Shown: positions 1-5,815, counted from the first letter of the stretch. The stretch: 5,863 nucleotides of DNA from Spirochaetaceae bacterium (GCA_031278935.1 JAITJK010000130.1:1-5863); one strand, 5' to 3'. Notes: generated by a model not told the origin, from the sequence alone. Made by a program: numbers and translations.

Positions 1-134
1 GCTCCGAATTTCTTGTCTAAGAGAACGTTCCGCCCCTTAGGCCCCAGGGTAACCTTGACGGCCTTGGAAATTTGCTCAACCCCCGAAAGTAACCTACGCC
101 GGGCATCTTCGTTGAACAACAACTGTTTCGCCAT
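1..134 (-). CDS. groEL: GroEL chaperonin (60 kDa), N-terminal fragment cut by the window edge
   Basis: This is the start of the cytoplasmic ATP-dependent chaperonin that folds proteins inside a tetradecameric double ring, normally with GroES. Reading the minus strand from the ATG at 134-132 gives 44 complete codons beginning MAKQLLFNEDARRRLL. The stretch VKVTLGPKGRNVLLDKKFG covers residues 26-44 and includes the family's nucleotide-binding LGPKGRNV signature (residues 30-37). The remaining ~500 residues lie beyond position 1. The start is fixed by an AGGAG seven bases upstream (142-146) and by the usual GroEL N-terminus MAK. The MAKQLLFNE opening resembles treponemal GroEL from memory. No groES lies upstream, because the next gene is divergent hemA; groES must be downstream or elsewhere. 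No CIRCE operator is visible upstream. The family is certain; the taxonomic reading is inference. Confidence 0.97.
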   Translation of the reverse strand, partial: MAKQLLFNEDARRRLLSGVEQISKAVKVTLGPKGRNVLLDKKFG

Positions 135-141
135 TTTTTTT

Positions 142-146
142 CTCCT
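142..146 (-). promoter_or_regulatory. Ribosome binding site of groEL
   Basis: On the minus strand AGGAG is followed by seven A residues and then the ATG, an ideal Shine-Dalgarno spacing that settles the groEL start. The site lies about ten bases past the base of the long leader stem (156-229), so that stem alone does not cover it. Confidence 0.9.
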
Positions 147-155
147 GTTGGTATT

Positions 156-229
156 TACCGATTCATTCGATTGAAAGATGGTCTACATTCTTACCATTTC
201 CCCATCTCCTGCCGGCGAATAAATCGGTA
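156..229 (-). promoter_or_regulatory. Two-tier stem-loop in the groEL 5' leader
   Basis: On the minus strand TACCGATTTATTCG (229-216) pairs with CGAATGAATCGGTA (169-156), a 14-bp stem with a single U-G wobble at 221/164 around a 46-base loop. Inside that loop GGAGATGG (209-202) pairs with CCATCTTT (181-174), six Watson-Crick pairs plus two G-U wobbles. Read on the plus strand, all three wobbles become A-C mismatches, so the structure favours the groEL-sense transcript. An alternative inner pairing, ATGGT (197-193) with ACCAT (182-178), competes for the same right arm. The element sits between a candidate promoter and the groEL ribosome binding site. It could stabilise the mRNA, sense temperature or bind a protein; the sequence does not say which. 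I recognise no known RNA family. Confidence 0.6.
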
Positions 230-248
230 TGATATGAAATAAGGTATC

Positions 249-273
249 GCCTCATCCTACCTGAGGCTTTTTT
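249..273 (+). terminator. Intrinsic terminator reading rightward in the divergent groEL-hemA gap
   Basis: GCCTCA (249-254) and TGAGGC (262-267) form a perfect 6-bp stem with a 7-base loop, followed directly by six T (268-273). This is the classic shape for plus-strand termination. No plus-strand gene lies to its left in the window, so it would stop transcripts antisense to groEL or act as an early stop in a long hemA leader. On the minus strand the same hairpin has no T-tract; it would lie at the very 5' end of a groEL transcript started from the candidate promoter at 276-304, where it could protect the mRNA end. Confidence 0.6.
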
Positions 274-418
274 ATAAAATACTAAATAGCAGGCATTGCG
301 GCAATATAAAACGAGGAACTTAGACAAAATTTGCCCCCTCCCATGCCGCCCATAAGGGATCCTCGCCGTGTTATTTTGTGATTCGAAATCGGAATCGCCG
401 CCGTAAAGCATGAGAAGA
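274..418. other. Rest of the divergent intergenic region, no gene seen
   Basis: Apart from the groEL promoter candidate at its left end, I see no supported gene, tRNA or known riboswitch here. Weak inverted repeats exist: CGAGGA (312-317) with TCCTCG (360-365), and GATTC (380-384) with GAATC (392-396). They are short enough to be chance. Several short ORFs cross the region without a convincing ribosome binding site or protein-like sequence. Confidence 0.5.
276..304 (-). promoter_or_regulatory. Candidate sigma70-type promoter for groEL
   Basis: On the minus strand TTGCCG (304-299) and TATTTT (281-276) are separated by 17 bases, each matching four of six consensus positions, in an AT-rich stretch. 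Transcription would begin near 269, giving a leader of about 135 bases that contains both the 249-267 hairpin and the 156-229 structure. A TATCAT hexamer at 234-229 is closer to a -10 consensus but has no convincing -35. Prediction from pattern only. Confidence 0.35.
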
Positions 419-448
419 TTGACCTCCCCCAGGGCTCTATGCTAGGGT
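419..448 (+). promoter_or_regulatory. Candidate extended -10 promoter of the hemA operon
   Basis: TTGACC (419-424) serves as a -35 box. After an 18-base spacer comes TAGGGT (443-448), preceded by TG one base upstream (440-441), the TGn extension that compensates for a weak -10. Transcription would start near 455, leaving a short leader of roughly 27 bases before the hemA ATG. An imperfect direct repeat, AGGGCTCTA (431-439) and AGGGTCTA (444-451), overlaps the spacer and -10 and could be a regulator site, but this is not established. Confidence 0.45.
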
Positions 449-469
449 CTAACGAAAAATAAGGAAACC

Positions 470-473
470 AAGG
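470..473 (+). promoter_or_regulatory. Ribosome binding site of hemA
   Basis: AAGG lies eight bases before the ATG at 482. It is a modest Shine-Dalgarno match, but better placed than AAGGAA at 461-466 and better than anything before the alternative in-frame ATG at 494. It therefore supports the start at 482. Confidence 0.55.
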
Positions 474-481
474 CGGACAAA

Positions 482-1768
482 ATGAATATACAGATGGCAG
501 GGATTGACCATACCCGAGCGGATATACGCGAGCGAGAGGCCTTTACCCTTACCGCCTCTGCCTTGGAAGCGGCCCTGGGAGAAATCGCCCAACAGTATCC
601 GCACCGGGGCTGCGTCATTATCGCCACCTGTAACCGTACGGAATTGTATCTCAGCGGAAGAGCTGAGGCGGATCCGGGGCCTGCGGAGATGCTCCAAGCC
701 CTGAAAGGCCGCGCACAGGACCCTGCGGAGCTTCCGCAAGATATCTTGGTCCTGCGCACGGGTATGGACGCAGTGGAACATCTGTTTCGCTTGACCTGCG
801 GCTTACAATCCCCTATTCGAGGAGAACATCAAATCCTCTCCCAGGTTAAAGCGGCCTTGTCCGTGGCCCGGAAGGCGCACGCCACGGACAGCACTCTAGA
901 ACGGATGTTTCAGATGGCCATCCGCTGTGCCAAGCGGGTCAAAACCGAAGCCCCCATAAACCGGGATAATGCGTCTATTGCTTCGGTGGTCGTGAACCGC
1001 CTGCGTTCCTATGGGGAGGAACAAGGCCTCGCCCTGGCTGGACTTCCGTGCTTGGTCCTGGGAAACGGGGTCGTGGGCCGGGAGACCGCAACGCACCTGG
1101 CGCGCTTGGGCTGCGGGGTTACCATAACCCAGCGGCGACACCACCAGGGGGAACGCCCCGTGCCCCCGGGATGCGAGGTCCTGGACTACGCCACCCGGTA
1201 CGATGCCCTGCGTCCCTATCGGGTCATCATCAGCGCTACGGTGAGTCCTCATTATACCCTGACCTGGGAGCGCCTTGCCCCGGTATGGGATGGCCGGCCA
1301 CGCTTACTGCTAGATCTCGCCATGCCCCGGGATATAGACCCGGCCTTACGCGCCCTCGACGCCTTGACCCTCCTCGATCTAGATGACCTGGGACGGGGGG
1401 TAGACAGCACCAAAGTCCCGGACGAAGGGGCCGTAAAGACCATTCTACAGGAAGAGCTTCGGACCTTCTGCCAATGGCATGCCTTTCGTCCCTATGCAGG
1501 CCGGATCACCGCGATTCAGCAGGCTGCGGCGGCGGATCTGCTTGTGCGCCTAAACCGACCCCTTAAAGCGCTCGCCCTGGCCCCAGAATCAGCGGATTAT
1601 CTGCATAAGACGCTGTCCCATGCCACGTACCGGGTCGTGGGGAAGCTCCTTTTCGGCCTACAGGAAACCCTGCCTGCTCAACACTTAGATCCCTGCCTCA
1701 CGGCCCTGGAGACCCTGGCCGGGTCATCGGCGCCCTGCCCACAGTACCACCGGGGCGATCCCCTATGA
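482..1768 (+). CDS. hemA: Glutamyl-tRNA reductase
   Basis: Cytoplasmic NADPH-dependent enzyme that reduces glutamyl-tRNA(Glu) to glutamate-1-semialdehyde, the first committed step of the C5 tetrapyrrole pathway; HemL then makes 5-aminolevulinate. The 428-residue product has the usual family length. The catalytic domain carries IIATCNRTELY with the nucleophilic Cys50, and EHLFRLTCGLQS (99-110) with His100 in the position of the family's catalytic histidine. GEHQILSQVK (114-123) corresponds to the conserved GEPQILGQVK. The Rossmann domain shows VLGNGVVG (192-199), a GxGxxG dinucleotide loop with GNGVVG where GAGEMG is common, then DLAMPRDIDP (278-287). A helical C-terminal dimerisation region follows from about 315. 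It is first in an operon with the fusion gene, whose ATG overlaps its TGA. No unusual truncation or frameshift is seen, and the assignment is very secure. Confidence 0.97.
   Translation: MNIQMAGIDHTRADIREREAFTLTASALEAALGEIAQQYPHRGCVIIATCNRTELYLSGRAEADPGPAEMLQALKGRAQDPAELPQDILVLRTGMDAVEHLFRLTCGLQSPIRGEHQILSQVKAALSVARKAHATDSTLERMFQMAIRCAKRVKTEAPINRDNASIASVVVNRLRSYGEEQGLALAGLPCLVLGNGVVGRETATHLARLGCGVTITQRRHHQGERPVPPGCEVLDYATRYDALRPYRVIISATVSPHYTLTWERLAPVWDGRPRLLLDLAMPRDIDPALRALDALTLLDLDDLGRGVDSTKVPDEGAVKTILQEELRTFCQWHAFRPYAGRITAIQQAAAADLLVRLNRPLKALALAPESADYLHKTLSHATYRVVGKLLFGLQETLPAQHLDPCLTALETLAGSSAPCPQYHRGDPL
1752..1768 (+). promoter_or_regulatory. ATGA translational-coupling junction with a small hairpin
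   Basis: The ATG of the fusion gene (1765-1767) overlaps the hemA stop TGA (1766-1768). Immediately before it GGGG (1752-1755) and CCCC (1760-1763) flank CGAT, a 4-bp GC hairpin ending one base before the start codon. The only Shine-Dalgarno-like purine run is this same GGGG, so in free mRNA it could be sequestered. Ribosomes finishing hemA would open it. Coupling by overlap is a well-known arrangement; the role of this hairpin is inference. Confidence 0.45.
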
Positions 1769-4191
1769 GAGAACTGGTGATGGGAAGCCGGGACAGCCGA
1801 CTTGCCCTGGCGCAAACGGAACTTATGCTCAAGGAACTCCGGGCGCGGCGCCCTCAGTACGCCTGGACGGTGCGTTCCATGAAAACCCAGGGCGACCTAC
1901 TCCTCAATATGCCCCTGGACCAATTGGGTGGGAAAGGGCTCTTTGTCAAGGAACTGGACCGAGCTCTGCTGGAGGGCCGCCTTGACGCGGCGGTGCACAG
2001 CCTGAAAGATCTGCCCATGGAGGCGCCTGAGGGCCTTAGGATCGGGGCCTATAGTCTGAGGGAAGACCCCCGGGACGCTTTGGTGCTTCCCCTAGGACAG
2101 CGCGAACCGGATACCGTGAAACCTATCGGCACGGGTAGTCCGCGCCGGAGGCTACAACTGGCTCGGCTTTACCCGACCTGGCCTTCGGCCCCTATCCGAG
2201 GGAACGTGCTGAGCCGGTTGGACAAGCTGGATAAGGGGGAATACGGGGCGGTGGTCCTGGCCGTGGCCGCGCTTAAGCGGCTGGGCCTTACGCACCGGAT
2301 TCACCGGATTTTTACGGTGGATGAAATGCTCCCCGCCGCAGGGCAGGGCGTCCTCGCGATGCTGGTCCGGGACCCGGTGGATGATCCGGTCTCCCAGTTG
2401 GCCCGGGAATTGGCCGCTTCCGTAGAAGATGAGGAAAGCCGGCTCTGCGTCGAGGCGGAACGGGCCTTTGTGCGAACCCTGGACGGCGGCTGTAGCGCCC
2501 CCGTCGCGGCCTATGGGGAATTGGAAGGGGACGCCTTGCTCCTGCGGGGCCTCTACGCTCCTCCCGGAGCGCCTGAGCTTCGAGACCGGATATGCGGGGC
2601 TAAAGGCGAGGGCGCGCTCCTGGGAGAACGCTTGGCCTTACGGCTCTTGGCCCGGGTCCCAGGGCAGGACCAGGGTAAGGTCTGGCTGGTCGGCGCGGGG
2701 CCGGGGGATCCGGGGCTGCTCACCGTGAAAGCCGCTCGACTCCTATCCCAGGCCCAGGTGGTCTTGGTGGATCGCTTGGTGGGACCGGGTGTTCTCGCCC
2801 GGATTCCCGCTGGGGCGGAACGGATCTATGTGGGGAAAATTCCGGGACGGCATCATCTGGATCAGGGAGCCATCAACCGGATCATGGCGAAGAAAGCCGC
2901 CCAGGGGAAACGGGTGGTCCGACTCAAAGGTGGGGACCCGTTCCTGTTTGGCCGAGGTGCGGAGGAATTGGACTGTCTCAAGGACGCGGGCATCTCCTTT
3001 GAAGTGGTGCCAGGGGTTTCTTCTGCCCTGGGGGTTCCCGCTTATGGGGGCATACCCGTAACCCACCGGGATTACGGCTCTTCGGTACATATCATCACCG
3101 GCCATAACAAAGAGGGGGCGGACACCGGCATACCTTATAAGGCCCTGGTGCAAGCCGGGGGTACGATGATTTTTCTTATGGGGACGAGCGCCCTTGAGGG
3201 GATCTGCCGGGGCTTATGCCACGCCGGACTAGATCCGGAAACCCCTGGGGCGGTGTTGGAGCAGGGGACGACGGCGAGGCAGCGCACGGTACTGGCTCCG
3301 GTGTCCCGTCTGAAGGCCGAGACAGACAAGGCAGGTATCAAGGCCCCGGCGGTCGTGGTGATCGGAAACGTCTGTTCCTTAGCCGGAAGGTTTGCCTGGT
3401 TTGAGACCCAGCCCTTAGCGGGCCTACGGATTGGCGTATGCCGGCCCTGGGGCAAGGAAGCGCGCCTTAGCGACCGGTTGTCCGATGCCGGAGCCGAGGT
3501 GGTGTGCCTGCCGACCATAGAGACCGTTCCTTTGGCGGAACCGCCGGACTTAGAAGAGGCCTTGGCAGCCTTAAAGGGCGGGGACTGGCTTGCCTTTACC
3601 AGCGCGGAAGGCGTGGGGGTATTCTTTATGGCGCTTAAAGCCGCGAGGCGGGATATTCGCAGCCTTGCAGGGTTCCGGTTTGCCGCAGTCGGCGGGGCCA
3701 CGGCTTCGGCCCTGGAAGACCGGGGCATCCTGGTGGACCTCATACCGGAACACGCCTCAGGGCTCACCCTGGGAACCGCCCTGGCTCAGGCAATGCACCC
3801 CGGAGAACGGGTCCTCATCCCTCGTTCCCGGATTGGGACCCCGGAAATCCTTGTTCCCCTCAAGGAGGCGGGGCTTGACTTCACGGATATTCCCCTGTAT
3901 GACACGGCGCCTGCGGGTGGGGATAAGGAGCCCTGGTATCGGGAACTGCTTTTGGCGGGTTTGGACTGGCTCGTCTTTACCAGCCCTTCCACGGTGGAAG
4001 GCTTTAGGGCCCTGGCCGAGGGGACAGAGGTGAGCCGGATCAAGGCCCTATGCATCGGCAAGCGGACCGCCGCAGCTGCGGCACGGTACGGCATGGAAAC
4101 GGTAGTGGCCGATACCCCCTGCATAGACAGTCTGGGAGCAACCCTCACCACCTGCCGTGGAGGTATAGCCCCTGACAGGCCGTGTGCTTAG
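1765..4191 (+). CDS. hemC-cobA-hemD: Trifunctional porphobilinogen deaminase / uroporphyrinogen-III C-methyltransferase / uroporphyrinogen-III synthase
   Basis: An 808-residue fusion predicted to turn porphobilinogen into precorrin-2. Residues 1 to ~298 are HemC: VHSLKDLP with catalytic Asp82, GTGSPRRRLQL (122-132), LPAAGQG (189-195), and LDGGCSAP with Cys243, the dipyrromethane cofactor attachment site. Residues ~305-545 are a SUMT/CobA S-adenosylmethionine methyltransferase: VGAGPGDPGLLT (309-320), RLKGGDPFLFGRGAEE (386-401), VPGVSSALGVPAYGGIPVTHR (415-435), MGTSALEGI (472-480) and VVIGNVCSL (531-539). Residues ~553-796 are HemD, the cyclising synthase, with the paired FTSAEGV (611-617) and FTSPSTV (738-744) motifs and CIGKRTAAAA (763-772). 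Linkers are only a few residues. There is no in-frame ATG between residues 198 and 374, so a separate cobA start at the first junction is unlikely. CobA-HemD fusions are common; HemC at the front is much less so. The CysG-type dehydrogenase/chelatase domain is absent. Domain boundaries are approximate. Confidence 0.96.
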   Translation: MRELVMGSRDSRLALAQTELMLKELRARRPQYAWTVRSMKTQGDLLLNMPLDQLGGKGLFVKELDRALLEGRLDAAVHSLKDLPMEAPEGLRIGAYSLREDPRDALVLPLGQREPDTVKPIGTGSPRRRLQLARLYPTWPSAPIRGNVLSRLDKLDKGEYGAVVLAVAALKRLGLTHRIHRIFTVDEMLPAAGQGVLAMLVRDPVDDPVSQLARELAASVEDEESRLCVEAERAFVRTLDGGCSAPVAAYGELEGDALLLRGLYAPPGAPELRDRICGAKGEGALLGERLALRLLARVPGQDQGKVWLVGAGPGDPGLLTVKAARLLSQAQVVLVDRLVGPGVLARIPAGAERIYVGKIPGRHHLDQGAINRIMAKKAAQGKRVVRLKGGDPFLFGRGAEELDCLKDAGISFEVVPGVSSALGVPAYGGIPVTHRDYGSSVHIITGHNKEGADTGIPYKALVQAGGTMIFLMGTSALEGICRGLCHAGLDPETPGAVLEQGTTARQRTVLAPVSRLKAETDKAGIKAPAVVVIGNVCSLAGRFAWFETQPLAGLRIGVCRPWGKEARLSDRLSDAGAEVVCLPTIETVPLAEPPDLEEALAALKGGDWLAFTSAEGVGVFFMALKAARRDIRSLAGFRFAAVGGATASALEDRGILVDLIPEHASGLTLGTALAQAMHPGERVLIPRSRIGTPEILVPLKEAGLDFTDIPLYDTAPAGGDKEPWYRELLLAGLDWLVFTSPSTVEGFRALAEGTEVSRIKALCIGKRTAAAAARYGMETVVADTPCIDSLGATLTTCRGGIAPDRPCA

Positions 4192-4352
4192 AGCGTGGGG
4201 CGCACCCACCACTTGCGTTTAGTGCTTTAGGGCCAGGGCTGCCTATAAGTAAGTACGCCTCACCAGTAACCGGAACGGAGGGACGGGCGCCTTGCTCCCT
4301 AACTCCGCTGCCCCCCAATACGCCTCCAGGGTACATGGTCCACAGTAGGTGG
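4192..4352. other. Convergent intergenic gap between the hem operon and cstA
   Basis: No gene is supported here. After the fusion gene's stop there are two adjacent small hairpins: GTGGG/CCCAC (4195-4199 with 4205-4209) and CACT/AGTG (4210-4213 with 4221-4224). The second is followed only by CTTTA, so it is at best a weak plus-strand terminator. A second fold pairs AGGGA (4279-4283) with TCCCT (4296-4300), extended by CGG (4276-4278) with CCG (4305-4307) across a four-base bulge; on the minus strand only TTCC follows. CCAC/GTGG (4340-4343 with 4349-4352) lies right after the cstA stop. None has a real T-tract. Confidence 0.4.
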
Positions 4353-5804
4353 CTAAGTCCGTAGCACTTCGCTCGGTTCAGCGCGGATGCGACCGTGATA
4401 GGCGCGGATGAAGAGGATGCAGAGGACCGCCGTGAGGATGAGGCCCCCTGCGATACCCGCTGTATAGGGCAGCTTAAAACCTTCCGGCGCCACGATGATA
4501 TAGCTGGTTACCACCACCGTCATAAAAAGCCCGGGAATCAAGGTAATCCAATAGAACTTACCCGTTTTGGCGAGATAGGCGCTCATAGCCCACAGAGCGA
4601 TGGTCCCCAGGGTTTGGTTGGACCAGGCAAAATACCGCCACACTTTGCTAAAGTTTTCGGCGCTCCTCTGAGACCAGAGAACCAGGACGATGCCTATAGC
4701 AAAAAGGGGCAGGGCAATGATGAAACGGTTCTTAATCGGCCTTTGGTCCACCTTGAGAGCGTCCGCAATGGCCAGTCGCGCGCTGCGAAAAGCCGTGTCC
4801 CCAGAGGTGATGGGGCAGGCTACGACGCCGAGAACCGCCAGTGCGCCCCCGACCACGCCCATTAAGTCCACCGATACAGTGGTAACGACCGAGGCAGCGG
4901 TGCCCGCTGCGGCAAGTCCTTCTTGGCTGCCGAAATGTCCCATAGCCGCCGCCGCCCAAATCATGGCCACAATGCCCTCCAGAATCATGGCGCCGTAGAA
5001 CACTTTCCGTCCGTCGGTCTCGTTCCTGAGACACCGGGCCATAAGAGGCGACTGGGTGGCGTGGAAGCCGCTTATGGCGCCGCAGGCAATGGAAATAAAC
5101 AGGAAGGGAAAAAGCGCGCTGCCTTTAGGATGGAGATTCTTGAAGGTAAACTCAGGAATCACCCTGGCATCCCCTGAGATAAAAAGCATGATGCTGATAC
5201 CCAGCCCCATGATAAGCAGGGCCGCCCCAAAAATCGGATAGATCCGCCCGATGAGCTTGTCTATGGGTAGGATCGTGGCCAGGATGTAATAGGCCACAAT
5301 CAACACTAGGGCAATGGAGAATATTTGCGGGTTGTCCGGGTTGATGATGATATTAAGCACCTGGGCCGGGGTATACACAAAGACCACGCCCACAAAGATC
5401 AAAAGCACCACCGAAAAGACCCGCATGATGTATTTTGGTATCCTTCCCAGGTACATACCCACCAGTTCTGCAATGGTGGCCCCGTCGTTCCGTAAAGACA
5501 GCATACCGCAGAAAAAGTCGTGCACCGCCCCGGCGAAGATACAGCCAAAGACAATCCAGGCAAAGGCCGCAGGTCCCCACAAGGCGCCGGCAATAGCCCC
5601 AAAAATCGGCCCGGTACCGGCGATATTCAGGAACTGTATCAGCGTGGCCCGCCAGGTGGGAATCACCATAAAATCCACGCCGTCATTGATGCGGACCGCC
5701 GGAGTTTTCCGCTTCGGATCAATCGTAAAGACCCGCTCCACCACGGCGCCGTAGATCACGTAGCCCAAGATAAGTGCAAGGACGCCCACTAAAAAGGAAA
5801 TCAT
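4353..5804 (-). CDS. cstA: CstA-family carbon starvation / pyruvate transporter, short form
   Basis: Multi-pass inner-membrane carrier of 483 residues. E. coli relatives CstA and BtsT import pyruvate, and peptide uptake was the earlier proposal; the substrate here is not readable from sequence. A first membrane helix at 2-23 is followed by DPKRKTPAVRINDGVDF (29-45), corresponding to the family's DPxRxTPAVxxxDGxxY block. Then come IAGTGPIFGAIAGALWGP (61-78) and FAGAVHDFF (90-98). SLRNDGATIAELV (103-115) precedes further hydrophobic spans and FPFLFISIACGAISGFHATQ (232-251). ITSGDTAFRSARL (332-344) and WRYFAWSNQTLG (389-400) are also family signatures. About a dozen membrane spans are visible. 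It is shorter than the ~700-residue enterobacterial proteins, as in many anaerobes. The start is supported by AGGGAGG just upstream. It is transcribed toward the hem operon. Confidence 0.95.
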   Translation of the reverse strand: MISFLVGVLALILGYVIYGAVVERVFTIDPKRKTPAVRINDGVDFMVIPTWRATLIQFLNIAGTGPIFGAIAGALWGPAAFAWIVFGCIFAGAVHDFFCGMLSLRNDGATIAELVGMYLGRIPKYIMRVFSVVLLIFVGVVFVYTPAQVLNIIINPDNPQIFSIALVLIVAYYILATILPIDKLIGRIYPIFGAALLIMGLGISIMLFISGDARVIPEFTFKNLHPKGSALFPFLFISIACGAISGFHATQSPLMARCLRNETDGRKVFYGAMILEGIVAMIWAAAAMGHFGSQEGLAAAGTAASVVTTVSVDLMGVVGGALAVLGVVACPITSGDTAFRSARLAIADALKVDQRPIKNRFIIALPLFAIGIVLVLWSQRSAENFSKVWRYFAWSNQTLGTIALWAMSAYLAKTGKFYWITLIPGLFMTVVVTSYIIVAPEGFKLPYTAGIAGGLILTAVLCILFIRAYHGRIRAEPSEVLRT

Positions 5805-5808
5805 AAAA

Positions 5809-5815
5809 CCTCCCT
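5809..5815 (-). promoter_or_regulatory. Ribosome binding site of cstA
   Basis: On the minus strand AGGGAGG is followed by four T and the ATG at 5804. The match to the anti-Shine-Dalgarno is strong, the spacing a little short. It supports a start directly before the first membrane helix. Confidence 0.8.

Noticed and set aside
156..229. The leader inverted repeat as a DNA operator
   Set aside because: The arms are separated by 46 bases and their imperfections are strand-specific wobbles, which fits RNA pairing better than a protein-binding palindrome. It is not fully excluded.
163..411. 82-codon minus-strand ORF in the intergenic region upstream of groEL
   Set aside because: It has no well-spaced ribosome binding site, the translation is rich in Arg, Tyr and Gly with no recognisable domain, and it runs through the structured leader and the hairpin at 249-267. 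It is most likely chance.
410..445. Twelve-codon plus-strand mini-ORF (ATG at 410) just upstream of hemA
   Set aside because: It has no ribosome binding site and overlaps the predicted -35 and -10 boxes, so it would not be on the hemA transcript.
274..481. Cobalamin riboswitch in front of the hem operon
   Set aside because: A B12 switch would make sense for this pathway, but I see no B12-box-like sequence, and the leader after the predicted promoter is only about 27 bases long.
2660..2700. A separate start for an independent cobA-hemD gene inside the fusion
   Set aside because: The junction has no in-frame ATG (the nearest are at residues 198 and 374) and no obvious ribosome binding site, and the reading frame is continuous.
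3135..3767. 210-codon minus-strand ORF
   Set aside because: It lies entirely inside the CobA-HemD part of the fusion gene in an antisense frame. Its Ser/Pro/Ala/Arg-rich low-information sequence is typical of a shadow of a GC-rich gene.
4182..4364. Short ORFs on both strands in the convergent gap (4182-4364 plus, 4145-4336 minus)
   Set aside because: They are proline- and glycine-rich with no domain, lack convincing ribosome binding sites and overlap the ends of the flanking genes.
4395..4865. 156-codon plus-strand ORF
   Set aside because: It is antisense to cstA, which has clear family motifs throughout; the ORF's translation is not protein-like.
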